A stretch of 64,000 nucleotides of DNA from CAYOPZ01 sp964406005. GTDB taxonomy: Bacteria; Bacteroidota; Bacteroidia; Bacteroidales; SM23-62. The position numbers and the translations under genes are program-made. A model generated the notes under the pieces. The model worked only from the letters and a program-made list of their open reading frames with translations, was not told the origin of the DNA and made no database searches. Of the stretch, positions 36,076 to 45,526 are shown in pieces; within the stretch, counting starts at the first letter, position 1; each line of letters begins with the position of its first letter. The DNA lies in assembly GCA_964406005.1 (NCBI GenBank), contig CAYOPZ010000007.1, positions 1 to 64,000 of the forward strand, read 5' to 3'.

Positions 36076-37854
36076 TCATCTCAATATCTTCCGCACAAAA
36101 GCCACGGTGAAATAAGACATCAGGAACAGTCCCACAAAACCTTCCAGGCTTGAGAGCCAGCGTATTGATCCCGAAGGATAGTAGTCCCCGTACCCGATCG
36201 TGAGGTATGTAATGGCGCTGTGGTAAAAACATTTCGCTATCAGACCCAGCTTATCCGGGTCGCCCAGTGAGGAGACCACATCGGCTGAGGTAAAAAGTGT
36301 CAGTACAACGAAAAGAACACTGAAAATCGAGTACATCACCAGCATGGAGGTCATCACCCTGACAGGATTGGTGGCATACAGGCCGGCCCAGTCAAACACG
36401 GCCAGTTTAAACCAGTATAAGGGGTACATCCAGATTGCACTCCAGGGATTTTTCCCAACCGATTCTTCGAGGATGGATCGTGACTCCAGCCTTTTAAACT
36501 CAACGTAGGACCTGTCTTCATCGTTGTATTGCCCGGTAATATTGAAATTCTCCTTTAGTGTTCTGAATTGTTCGGCCTTCACCTTTTTACTCGTATCCTG
36601 CTGTCCCATGATCAGTTTCTTGACCCGGTTTCGCTTCCAGTCAATATAAATCCTGCCGATCAGACGCATGCCGGAGAAATCTATGGTACCGACATCCAGC
36701 TCAAATTCATACGGCTTGAGGTCAATGATATCCCTGGCGATGGTGTCGGAAAGATCGATGTGCCGGCAGTATGCCACCCGCAGGTCGAGGTAATGATCGA
36801 GGTGGCAGGAGTGCATTGAGAGCGTCCTGAACCTCGCATTATAAAAGGAAATGGTGCCTGTCGTAAATACGGCCCTGTCAAAACTGACTTCCGTATCGTC
36901 GAATTCAGCCAGCTCAAAATCGAGCTGGCCATCACCGAACAGGGTTTTCCTGAAGCTCATCTTGCCCTTTTTCAACTCGCTCGCTTCAAAGGACACATCG
37001 CCGTTCCCGAATACGGCCCTGTTGAAGTTCACCCGCCCCGACGGGAACTCGGTTGTACGAAAATCCACCCGGCCATTACCAAATTCGGTCTGCTCGAAGG
37101 ATATATCGCCTGATCTGAATTTGGAATAATGGAAGTCCACCTTACCCTCGCCGAACCTGGCCACCTTGTAACTGACCTTCCCGTCCCCGAATTGTGTACT
37201 GACAAATGAAACATCCCCGTCTCCGAATTCGGTATTGATAAAACTGATATCGCCTGTCCCCAGCTCGGAATCCTGAAAATCCTTCAGACCCGTCCCGAAT
37301 ACTGCATTTTTAAAACTGAGGTCGCCCTGATCCAGGAGTACATTTGAAAAATCAAAGTGCCCGGACGGAAGAACAGTGTGCTCAAAATTTACGCCTCCCC
37401 CCGTAAAATGCGAACCATGAAGAATCACGCTGCTCTGTGTAAAATAAGCTTTCTCAAAACTTACTTCACCTCCCGTAAATTCCGAATAGGATAAATCAAT
37501 GGGGACTCTGTTATCAAAAAATGCCGACACCGCGCTGAAATTCTTTATCACAACCGGGTCCTTCTCACCGAGTCCGTTGAGGTTACGGTATTCCTGAAGA
37601 GACAGATTCTCGATATAACAGCGATCCAGAATCAGGGGCCTGCCTTTGGATATCAGATCGAAAATTTCAGCCTCTTCAAGGTAACCCAGTTCCTCAACGA
37701 TCTTATGATAACCATCGGGAGAGAAAAAAGTGATCTGTGCGGTACGGGGATAACTCAAACCTTCATAAGGGGAAAATCCCGATTCCCTGATCTCGACCTT
37801 GAATGAAGCAAACTTCGGGAACATTTCTGTCTGAGAATCTTTAGGTTTCTGCAA
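36076..37854 (-). CDS. potassium-channel pore fused to eighteen 12-residue repeats
   Basis: 592 aa. Residues 126-341 form 18 consecutive repeats of exactly 12 residues with no gaps, pattern [F/L]-G-x-G-x-V/I/L-S/D-F-x-x-x-x, for example FGDGDVSFVSTQ, FGEGKVDFHYSK and FGNGDVSFEASE. This predicts a right-handed beta-solenoid. The period is not five, so it is not a classic pentapeptide repeat. After a linker (400-495), two hydrophobic helices (about 499-522 and 565-587) flank the K+ selectivity filter TIGYGD (552-557). So it is a two-transmembrane channel with a large N-terminal cytoplasmic solenoid, no obvious RCK or cyclic-nucleotide domain. Residues 1-125 are unassigned. Gating by solenoid ligands is inference. 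Confidence 0.85.
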   Translation of the reverse strand: MQKPKDSQTEMFPKFASFKVEIRESGFSPYEGLSYPRTAQITFFSPDGYHKIVEELGYLEEAEIFDLISKGRPLILDRCYIENLSLQEYRNLNGLGEKDPVVIKNFSAVSAFFDNRVPIDLSYSEFTGGEVSFEKAYFTQSSVILHGSHFTGGGVNFEHTVLPSGHFDFSNVLLDQGDLSFKNAVFGTGLKDFQDSELGTGDISFINTEFGDGDVSFVSTQFGDGKVSYKVARFGEGKVDFHYSKFRSGDISFEQTEFGNGRVDFRTTEFPSGRVNFNRAVFGNGDVSFEASELKKGKMSFRKTLFGDGQLDFELAEFDDTEVSFDRAVFTTGTISFYNARFRTLSMHSCHLDHYLDLRVAYCRHIDLSDTIARDIIDLKPYEFELDVGTIDFSGMRLIGRIYIDWKRNRVKKLIMGQQDTSKKVKAEQFRTLKENFNITGQYNDEDRSYVEFKRLESRSILEESVGKNPWSAIWMYPLYWFKLAVFDWAGLYATNPVRVMTSMLVMYSIFSVLFVVLTLFTSADVVSSLGDPDKLGLIAKCFYHSAITYLTIGYGDYYPSGSIRWLSSLEGFVGLFLMSYFTVAFVRKILR

Positions 37855-37910
37855 ATATAATATAATTTGAGTCCTCCGGGCGGATCTTATATATCGAACA
37901 GATCACTTGT

Positions 37911-40766
37911 CTACCTGTGGCAGATGCCCCTGAATTCGCAATGCCGGCAGTGCTCCTCCTGCCCGGTCTGCAAAAAGGGAGTTGCCGGATCGAACAGGCC
38001 GGACAGCAGCCTGTCCAGGTTTTCAGAAAATGCTTCATCAAGGGGATAATAGTCCCCAACAGGTGTATGACTGCCATCCGTTCCGATGCCGAAATCCGGA
38101 CAGTATGCATCGGAGAACATATTCCTGATCAGGTACAGTCCGGGCTTAACGGGACGGTCGCCGGTCTCCCCGGATAAAGAGAATATCTTTGCATACAACA
38201 GCGTCTGGAAGGCCGCCTCATTCCTGTTTCTTTCTTCCCCGTCGAAGAGTCCCTCGATGGATTTGAAAACAAGGTTCCCCCTGCCGCTTTTATAATCCAG
38301 CACCCTGTAGGTACTCCCAGAGAGATCAATGCGATCGATCTTTCCTCCGATCTTTACCGGAAGGCGCCTGCCTGCCGTTTCAACGGGGATAATTGTTCTG
38401 TATTCCCGTTCCAGGCTGTGGATATGCAGAGGGCATGATTCCCGGTCTATCTCCAGTATCCTCCTGGTATAAGTGACCATGATCCGTAAAATGATCAGGT
38501 CCCTTCCCCTGATTTCTGAATCGCCGGCCCGCCCGGCATGAAACAGCGCCAGGAAGGATTGCCTCACTGCGGTTTCGATTTTACCGGGCTGTCCAAGGAA
38601 ACGGTCGATCTCTTCTCGCCGGACAGGGCGGTCCATTCCATCGTAAATCCTCCTGATAACATCATGAAGCAGAGTCCCGAACATGGCGGAATCAATTTCC
38701 TCCCTGAGTTCATCCGGCTCCTCGAGGTCAGCCACATAGCGGAAATAGAAACGCAGGGAACAATTGATCAGGGTGTTCAGTGCGCTCGGGGACAGGTACC
38801 TTCCTTTGTTGTCTTCATTGTGGTATTCACCCAGTATTTCCATAATCCCGGCTTTTTTTTCGACCCGTATGGGAGCCGGTACGGTGGTTTGTATGTCAAA
38901 TCCGGAGGACAGCTCCCTGACCTTAAAAACAGGATCGTACTGCAACTGGTGGATAAACCTGGATCTTTCCCCGGTATTAAGTCCTTCGGTTTTGTTGTTA
39001 TAGACCAGTGACACCTGCCCTGCGCGATGGATGAGCCTGTAAAAATAATAGGCATAGATGGCATCCTGATGGTCCGGGGTGGGCAGGCCGAAACCCTTGC
39101 GCAAACTGTAAGGGATGAAACTGGGACCGGCTGAAGATTTGGGGAATGTACCCTCATTTACCGACAGCATGATCACATGGCTGAAATCAAGCGCCCGGGT
39201 TTCAAGTATTCCCATCACCTGAAGGCCGGCCAGGGGTTCACCCGAAAAGGGAATCCGGGTCTGTTTCAGGTACTTATGGAAGATCTTCAGAAAAACGGGG
39301 AGTCCGAGTTCAAGTTCCAGTCTTTCCAGTACATCATTCAGACGCTTGATCCGGGTATATATCCGGTATATGAACTCCAGTTCAAGGGCCGGCATCCGGT
39401 CTTCCGTGCCTTCTTCCCGGCCGGTTATGGCTTCCAGTATGCCAAGCAGGTAGGCGGCGATCTCCCCGGGTCTTTTCAGATGCCGGAATATCCTGGCGAA
39501 CAGATCATTCACGGCCAGATCGCTTTCGGGGATAAAAATCCTGTTGCGGGAATGCATATCCTGTATGAGCTCCCGGGCATCTTCCTGATGGCTTACATAT
39601 TGATGCTGAAGGATCTTCAGAACATCCTCAAAATGATATGCCCCTGATTTTCCATGACCGGCATTTCCCTGTAATGAGATAAGATGTTCCACCAGGCTGA
39701 ATACCGGGGCTGCAGTAACGGGGTACCCCATGGTAACATTGATCTCTTCCATACCCTCCGGAAGTGCATGCAGCAAGGGCATCAACAGTTCCTCGTCGGC
39801 CAGTACGACTGCAGTTTCCTCCCAGCCTGCTGTTCCCGGGACCTCCTGCTGAAGGATTCTGCTGACGATCTGCGACTGCCCGCTGCCGGAAGGGACGGAG
39901 AATACATCCACGGCCGGGGACCGGCCTTCCAGGTTGCTGCGGGTGATGTTACGGCCGGAATCGGGGAATTTCTCCAGGTTCTTACGGATGAACCTGCCCG
40001 CCTCATGCCATTCCTTCTCCGTGTAATATTTATCGTAGTCCCAGTAAAACAACGCCTTTCCTTCCTTCTGCAGGGAACCGGCAAGGATTTCCTCGCACCT
40101 GTTCAGGGCATTGAAGCCGATGAATGCAACGGCAGGTGCGGGCAACTCCAGGCGGTCCCCGGAACTGATTTTCTCCGCAACATCCCTGTAAATCATTCCT
40201 TCATAGCCGATTCCTTCCCGCCTGAGGGAAGCCCTGAAGTTCCCGTACAGGGGGAGCATGATGTTCCAGATATCGATGAATTGCTGTTTCTGCTCGCTGG
40301 ACTTCCCGGTGATCAATGTATTCCAGAATTGCTGTATCACCTCTACCTGTGTCCCGGACAGGTAATCCAGCGAACTCTCCAGGTCTTTCAGTCCGGCCAT
40401 GTTCCTGAAAAGATCCCCGGCATCAATAAGGTACTTGTCCGTTTCATCGAAATCAGCTATCATGGTCTCGCCCCAGGAATAAAAATCGTCGAAACTTTCC
40501 CGGTTTTCCTTCAGCAGGGAATATTCCCTGTACAGGAGGGAAATCAACTCCACCTCGTCGCCGTATTCGAGATCGGAAAGACTCAGCATAAGATCCCGGA
40601 TGGTCAGGATGACAGGTGACCAGACCGGGGTCTTGAGACATGCTCCCATGTATTTGTTAAAAAAAAGCCCCGCCCTGCGGTTGGGGAATACCAGGCAAAG
40701 CTCTTCCAGCCTGTCCCCGTGCGATTCGAATAATTCCTCCGCAATTTCTTTCAGGAAAGGTTTCAT
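37911..40766 (-). CDS. AddB-like nuclease-helicase subunit, PD-(D/E)XK family
   Basis: 951 aa. Partner of AddA in recombinational repair of DNA ends. Seen: a Rossmann-like inactive helicase half at the N terminus (LCLVFPNRRAGLFFNKY), the family LQVMGILETRALDFSHVIML, and a C-terminal nuclease domain with IDRIDLSGSTYRVLDYKSG (DYK catalytic motif). The Fe-S ligands of AddB nucleases are visible: an early cysteine (NTLINCSLRFYFRY) and the C-terminal CRHCEFRGIC (940-949). It starts in an ATGA overlap with the radical SAM gene. Bacteroidota AddB is divergent, hence no gene symbol. Confidence 0.85.
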   Translation of the reverse strand: MKPFLKEIAEELFESHGDRLEELCLVFPNRRAGLFFNKYMGACLKTPVWSPVILTIRDLMLSLSDLEYGDEVELISLLYREYSLLKENRESFDDFYSWGETMIADFDETDKYLIDAGDLFRNMAGLKDLESSLDYLSGTQVEVIQQFWNTLITGKSSEQKQQFIDIWNIMLPLYGNFRASLRREGIGYEGMIYRDVAEKISSGDRLELPAPAVAFIGFNALNRCEEILAGSLQKEGKALFYWDYDKYYTEKEWHEAGRFIRKNLEKFPDSGRNITRSNLEGRSPAVDVFSVPSGSGQSQIVSRILQQEVPGTAGWEETAVVLADEELLMPLLHALPEGMEEINVTMGYPVTAAPVFSLVEHLISLQGNAGHGKSGAYHFEDVLKILQHQYVSHQEDARELIQDMHSRNRIFIPESDLAVNDLFARIFRHLKRPGEIAAYLLGILEAITGREEGTEDRMPALELEFIYRIYTRIKRLNDVLERLELELGLPVFLKIFHKYLKQTRIPFSGEPLAGLQVMGILETRALDFSHVIMLSVNEGTFPKSSAGPSFIPYSLRKGFGLPTPDHQDAIYAYYFYRLIHRAGQVSLVYNNKTEGLNTGERSRFIHQLQYDPVFKVRELSSGFDIQTTVPAPIRVEKKAGIMEILGEYHNEDNKGRYLSPSALNTLINCSLRFYFRYVADLEEPDELREEIDSAMFGTLLHDVIRRIYDGMDRPVRREEIDRFLGQPGKIETAVRQSFLALFHAGRAGDSEIRGRDLIILRIMVTYTRRILEIDRESCPLHIHSLEREYRTIIPVETAGRRLPVKIGGKIDRIDLSGSTYRVLDYKSGRGNLVFKSIEGLFDGEERNRNEAAFQTLLYAKIFSLSGETGDRPVKPGLYLIRNMFSDAYCPDFGIGTDGSHTPVGDYYPLDEAFSENLDRLLSGLFDPATPFLQTGQEEHCRHCEFRGICHR

Positions 40767-41716
40767 GGTACATACCTCCTTCCCTGCCAGGTGTTTCCCG
40801 CTTCAAGGCGTTCTTCGAATTTTTTCAGTACCCGGTCATAGCGTATGCCCCAGGACTTGCTTACAAGATAATCCCGTTGTACTTCACCTGCAATCCTTTC
40901 AACGACGAAATCCGGGTTCAGCAGTTCCAGCACTTCCACCATCAGGTCAAGGTATTCATCCGGTTCAAACAGGCGGAACCTGCCGGGATCCGCTTCATAT
41001 TCCAGGGCCATGGCCGTATCCCGGACAATCTGAAGCTGGTGGAACTTGATATTGTTTATGGGCAGCCCCGATATGGTTTTCATCTGGCCGAGGATATCGT
41101 CTCTTGTCTCACCCGGAAGACCGATGATAAAGTGGGCTCCCTGGTGCAGTCCCCTCGAGGCGGTCATCTCGATGGCCCTGACGGAATCTTCGAAGGTATG
41201 TCCCCTGTTCACCCTCTCCAGAGTGGTATTGTAACAGGATTCAACGCCGTATTCAATGACAATATAGTGTTCCCTGGCAAGGCTTTTCAGGTAATCGAGA
41301 ATCCCGGAGGTGACGGCATCGGGGCGGGTCCCGATCACGAGACCGATCACCCCCGGAACCTGCAAAGCCTCTTCGTATCTCGATCTCAGTACGTCCAGAG
41401 AATCATATGTATTGGTATATGCCTGGAAATAGGCAAGAAATCTTTGTACTCTTTTATAACGTTTCCGGTGAAAGGCGATGCCTTCCCGGATCTGATCGCT
41501 GATGGATTTGGAAGGCAGGCAATAGCCCGGGTTGAAAGCATTGTTATTGCAGAAGGTACAACCGCCCATCCCCACGGTGCCGTCCCGGTTCGGGCAACTG
41601 AAACCGGCATCCAGGGTCAGCTTCTGAACACGTCCGCCGAGTGTTTTCCTGAAATACTCCGCGTACGCATTGAACCGGCGGTTATGCCCCCATGGATATG
41701 TAAAATCCTGTTGCAT
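40763..41716 (-). CDS. TIGR01212 family radical SAM protein (YhcC-like)
   Basis: 317 aa. The radical SAM signature is visible in the FSCPNRDGTVGMGGCTFCNNNAF segment (cysteines near residues 44-60), followed by IGTRPDAV, VIEYGVESCYN and GAHFIIGLPGET, all typical of YhcC/TIGR01212 proteins. Function is not firmly established in this family. It is nested between addA-like and addB-like genes, sharing one base with the first (TGATG) and four with the second (ATGA), which ties its translation to theirs. Confidence 0.9.
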   Translation of the reverse strand: MQQDFTYPWGHNRRFNAYAEYFRKTLGGRVQKLTLDAGFSCPNRDGTVGMGGCTFCNNNAFNPGYCLPSKSISDQIREGIAFHRKRYKRVQRFLAYFQAYTNTYDSLDVLRSRYEEALQVPGVIGLVIGTRPDAVTSGILDYLKSLAREHYIVIEYGVESCYNTTLERVNRGHTFEDSVRAIEMTASRGLHQGAHFIIGLPGETRDDILGQMKTISGLPINNIKFHQLQIVRDTAMALEYEADPGRFRLFEPDEYLDLMVEVLELLNPDFVVERIAGEVQRDYLVSKSWGIRYDRVLKKFEERLEAGNTWQGRRYVP

Positions 41717-44700
41717 CAGATCTTTATCAGTTCACCCAGCAGGACATACCAGATATAGCCCTCTACATCCCGGTAGTTCATCTGTCTGAGTATCCTGGTG
41801 TATTGTTGTACCTGTTGTTTGTGGGCAGCCGCCCTGGTATGTCCGAACTTGTAATCCACCACGATCAACCTGTCCTCCTTCATCATCACCCTGTCCGGTC
41901 GTTTCAGGGCCCCGGCCCTGTCGAGGATATCCCTCTCGGCAATTACTTTCCAGCTCCCGTCGAACCATCCCCTGAATGGCTCGATGTGTAAAATCTGTCT
42001 GATTTCACTGCGGATCTTTTCCGCTTCCTCCCTTCCTATCATGCCTTCCCTCCGTATCCTGTCCACAGCCCGGTCCACATCTGAGTGCGAAGCTATCATT
42101 GAAAAAATCCCATGCATCAGGTTCCCGTAATCTATCCTGTTTTTTGCCTCGGGATCGAAAAAGTCGGTACCCCGGTACACAAGTTTCAGCTTGCCGCTGA
42201 ACGGATGGCTGCTGTATTGCCTGATCAGGCTTTGTCTTTTTTCATCAGCAGGTTTTGGTTCACCCTTAAAGTTCAGTTCACCCAGTATCCACTGCCCGGT
42301 CTCTTCAATCCAGGTTCCTCCGGGGCATGAAGGCATGGCACCCTGTGTCAGGACCCGGTTCAGCAGAACGGAAACATCGGCCAGTTGTGCTTTACCGTTC
42401 TTCCTCCCAAAGGCGATCAGGGCATCCTGTGCCCGGGTCATGGCTACATACAGAAGATTCAGATGATCCATATAGATCCTGAAATTTTCATCTTCGTAGT
42501 CTTTCCGGAAAACGGTGTCGCGCAATCCGGATCCATATAATACCGGGAGCAGCGGAATCCGGCTGAACGGTTCCTCAGCCGGTGTGCACCACAGAACAGG
42601 ACGCCTGTACCCTCCCATATGATCCAGGCTCCAGTTGCAGTACGGAATGATTACCGCCCCGAATTCCAATCCTTTGGCCTTATGAATTGTCATCACCCTT
42701 ATCGCATTCTGTTCTTCTGAAAGACTCAGCACCTTCTTCTCACCGTTTTCATCCCACCAGTCGAGGAAGGAAGGAATGTCAGCAGGCCTGCTTTTCAGGT
42801 AATCCAGGATGATGTCCTGGAAGGCCAGCAGGTAAGGAATCTGTGAAGGCCTGCCATCCAGTCCGAACATCTGAATGATCTTCCCGGTCAGTTCCGTAAG
42901 GGAAAGATATTTAAGGTTTTCTGCCATATCATAGAATGCCGCCGGCAGGAATCCTTTTACCCTGTCGTCCGCCAGTCCTTCCGCCAGTATATCCGCCGCC
43001 GGGATTTCGGCGATACCCGGGGACAGGCGATGATATTCGATAAGCAGTTCGGCCAGGTTAAGCCGGTGATCCGGCCGGTTCAGGTAACGCATCACACCCA
43101 GTATCACCCTTATGGATGAGGCACCTGCCAGGAAAAGCGAGTCATTGGAGATGACATCGTATTTGTACCGCGATTCCGGATTCCGGCTCTTGTGGTCGAG
43201 CAGGACATCCGATATCTGTTTTCCCTCTTTCGCCGTCCTTACCAGTATGGCCGTATCGGAAGGCTGCAGTCCACTGTCCTGCAGGCGCTCGATGGTTTCG
43301 ATCACCTGCCTGTGAGCAGATGCTTTCCAGTCCTTCCCCTTTTCCGCATCGAACAGTTGAATGCGCACAAAACCTCCCTCCTTCCCGGGAAGACCGGGGA
43401 CCTTCTGGGCCAGGTCGGAATAGGCACTTTCGATTTTTCCCGCATATCCGGGTTTGTCAGATCCGTTTCCGCCGTCCCCGGACCCGAATTGACCGGAATA
43501 GACCTTTACGGCACCTGAAAAGAAATCGTTGTTGAAGGCAACGATATTCCTGCGGCTTCTCCAGTTCCGGTCAAGTCCCCTGACTTCCAGTTGCTCTTCA
43601 TCGAACTGCCTGTGTATCCTTTCCGACAGAATCTCCCAGTCGCTGTTCCTCCAGCGGTATATGGATTGCTTGACATCTCCGACGACAAGATTGTCGCGCA
43701 TGAATGCAAGACTGTTATCGATCAGGGGCAGGAAATTCTTCCACTGCATGGAAGAAGTATCCTGAAATTCATCGATCATGTAATGATGAAAGTAATCCCC
43801 CGTCTTCTCATAAATAAAAGGGGCTTCGTTTCCGTCAATGATCCCGTACAGGAAGCGCGAAGCATCCGAGAGAAGGAAAATGCCCTGCTCCTTCGTATAT
43901 GCATGCATCCTGTCCGATATCTCATTCAGGATGCCCAGCACATACAGATGTTTTTTTATTTCGACGGCCGACCGGTAACTGCGGTATTTATCCGTGAAAA
44001 GCTGCAGGCAGTTACTCAGGCAGTCTCCCAGGCCATTTTCATAGGCATGGAGTACCCTGTCTTTTGCCCCGGATGCCTGTGATACCCATTCCTCCGGGTT
44101 TTCATCGCTTTTCATAACGGTTCTGCTGGGCTTTTTGTAATCCCCGTATGCCCATCGCCGGAAACAACCGCCGATCCCTTTCAGGCTTCCATGCTTGAAA
44201 TCCCCGGTCTCCACGCCTTCCTTCTTCATGATCCCAAGGGCTTCCAGGGCATAACCCGACAGCTTTTTCTCAAATCCGTACCGCATCCGGTCCATTTCAT
44301 CCATGAAAGCCTGCAGCCTCCCTTTGTCTGCCAGAACCTTTCCCAGTGCAGCGCTTTCTTCCTGGTATCTTTCCTTATTGATCTCTTTTCCCAGCTCCAG
44401 GATATCATTTTTCAGGTTCCAGTGCCTCCCTTCCTCTACCCTCTCCTTTGCATAGGATTCTATCCATGACAGCAGCTCATGATCCCGGTCCAGCTCATGC
44501 AGCAATCCATCCACGGCTTCCGACAATACCTGGTCCGACTCAAGCTCAATGCGGTAACCCGCGGCCAGCCCGATTTCCCTGGTAAAGACACGGATGACCC
44601 TCTGATAAAAACGGTCAATCGTCTCAACATGGAAATGGGAATAATCGTGCAATATGCTGTCCAGGATCTCCCTTGCCCTTTTTTCCAGCTCCTGCCCGTG

Positions 44701-44937
44701 CAGGCCGCTTTCCTTTTCCAGCATTGCCCGCATGTCAGAGTCCAGTCCCCCTGCCAGCCGGTTCAGTTCCCCGAGTATCCGGCTTTTCATCTCGGCGGTA
44801 GCTTTATTGGTAAAGGTAACGGCGAGGATGTGACGGTATTTTTCCGGGACCCTGAGCACAAGCCGGAGGAAATCCCTGGCAAGGGCAAAGGTTTTGCCCG
44901 ATCCCGCCGAAGCCCTGTATATTGTCAGTGGGGACAT
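41716..44937 (-). CDS. AddA-like UvrD-family helicase-nuclease
   Basis: 1073 aa. ATP-driven 3'-5' helicase with a C-terminal nuclease, the catalytic partner of the AddB-like protein two genes downstream. Seen: Walker A ASAGSGKT at residues 9-16, motif II DEFQDTSSMQW, motif III VVGDVKQSIYRWRNSD, motif V/VI MTIHKAKGLEFGAVIIP and VAMTRAQDALIAF, and the C-terminal nuclease RIDYGNLMHGIF, VVDYKFG. First gene of the three-gene addA-radical SAM-addB operon. Confidence 0.9.
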   Translation of the reverse strand: MSPLTIYRASAGSGKTFALARDFLRLVLRVPEKYRHILAVTFTNKATAEMKSRILGELNRLAGGLDSDMRAMLEKESGLHGQELEKRAREILDSILHDYSHFHVETIDRFYQRVIRVFTREIGLAAGYRIELESDQVLSEAVDGLLHELDRDHELLSWIESYAKERVEEGRHWNLKNDILELGKEINKERYQEESAALGKVLADKGRLQAFMDEMDRMRYGFEKKLSGYALEALGIMKKEGVETGDFKHGSLKGIGGCFRRWAYGDYKKPSRTVMKSDENPEEWVSQASGAKDRVLHAYENGLGDCLSNCLQLFTDKYRSYRSAVEIKKHLYVLGILNEISDRMHAYTKEQGIFLLSDASRFLYGIIDGNEAPFIYEKTGDYFHHYMIDEFQDTSSMQWKNFLPLIDNSLAFMRDNLVVGDVKQSIYRWRNSDWEILSERIHRQFDEEQLEVRGLDRNWRSRRNIVAFNNDFFSGAVKVYSGQFGSGDGGNGSDKPGYAGKIESAYSDLAQKVPGLPGKEGGFVRIQLFDAEKGKDWKASAHRQVIETIERLQDSGLQPSDTAILVRTAKEGKQISDVLLDHKSRNPESRYKYDVISNDSLFLAGASSIRVILGVMRYLNRPDHRLNLAELLIEYHRLSPGIAEIPAADILAEGLADDRVKGFLPAAFYDMAENLKYLSLTELTGKIIQMFGLDGRPSQIPYLLAFQDIILDYLKSRPADIPSFLDWWDENGEKKVLSLSEEQNAIRVMTIHKAKGLEFGAVIIPYCNWSLDHMGGYRRPVLWCTPAEEPFSRIPLLPVLYGSGLRDTVFRKDYEDENFRIYMDHLNLLYVAMTRAQDALIAFGRKNGKAQLADVSVLLNRVLTQGAMPSCPGGTWIEETGQWILGELNFKGEPKPADEKRQSLIRQYSSHPFSGKLKLVYRGTDFFDPEAKNRIDYGNLMHGIFSMIASHSDVDRAVDRIRREGMIGREEAEKIRSEIRQILHIEPFRGWFDGSWKVIAERDILDRAGALKRPDRVMMKEDRLIVVDYKFGHTRAAAHKQQVQQYTRILRQMNYRDVEGYIWYVLLGELIKI

Positions 44938-45004
44938 ATTTCACAGATACAAACTTCAATAAAGATAAAAAACTTCGTATTTTTATCAGGTCCTTTAAAA
45001 ACAC

Positions 45005-45526
45005 ATGGATCAGAACAAGGCCATAGAGGTTTTACAGAAACAGATGGAGAAGCTGGAGGCAAAGGATTTTGACCTGAATGCCTGGAAAAACTTCACCATC
45101 CTGTTGCTGGAGAGGATATTCGGAAAGAATTCCCAGAAGATAGATGCCGTTAACAGGATCAAGTATGACCAGGGAAGCTGGGTGCTGCGCGATGAAACGG
45201 GTTTTGCCAACTCCATGGAAGCATGCAAGAAACTGGGACGCGAGATCCTTACGGAGGCGGTTCTGGAACTGGAAACCTTCGGCCCGCCGGATGAAGCCTC
45301 GGATTCCATTCCCATCGGGATCATTATGGATGCCCTCGGGGATGAACTCACAGGTTCGCAATTGCGGGAAATTAAAAAAGCCCTGTCGGAAAAGGGGGCC
45401 ATCAGTGACAGGAAAAAGATCCTTCTCTCCAAACTCGAAAGCTACGGAACCGGCTCTGCCATAGCCATCGTGGCAAATATACTGTCCGATGAAAGGGTTT
45501 CCGGCCGGCTTTCCGGCACAGATTAA
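45005..45526 (+). CDS. conserved hypothetical protein upstream of mnmA
   Basis: 173 aa, not recognised. No signal peptide or transmembrane helix; mostly charged helices, with EVLQKQMEKLEAKDFDLNAWKNFTILLLERIFG at the N terminus and a GTGSAIAIVANILSDERVSG end. Its stop codon is immediately followed by the mnmA ATG, with no gap, so they are cotranscribed. It looks like a small cytoplasmic helical protein; no function can be given. Confidence 0.7.
   Translation: MDQNKAIEVLQKQMEKLEAKDFDLNAWKNFTILLLERIFGKNSQKIDAVNRIKYDQGSWVLRDETGFANSMEACKKLGREILTEAVLELETFGPPDEASDSIPIGIIMDALGDELTGSQLREIKKALSEKGAISDRKKILLSKLESYGTGSAIAIVANILSDERVSGRLSGTD

Noticed and set aside
36818..37477. Direct DNA repeats as an array (CRISPR or tandem satellite)
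   Set aside because: The 36-bp period comes from the coding of the 12-residue protein repeats; the DNA units differ and there are no spacers.
39684..40619. Plus-strand reading frame of 311 codons
   Set aside because: It is a shadow of the AddB-like gene with no recognisable motif of its own.
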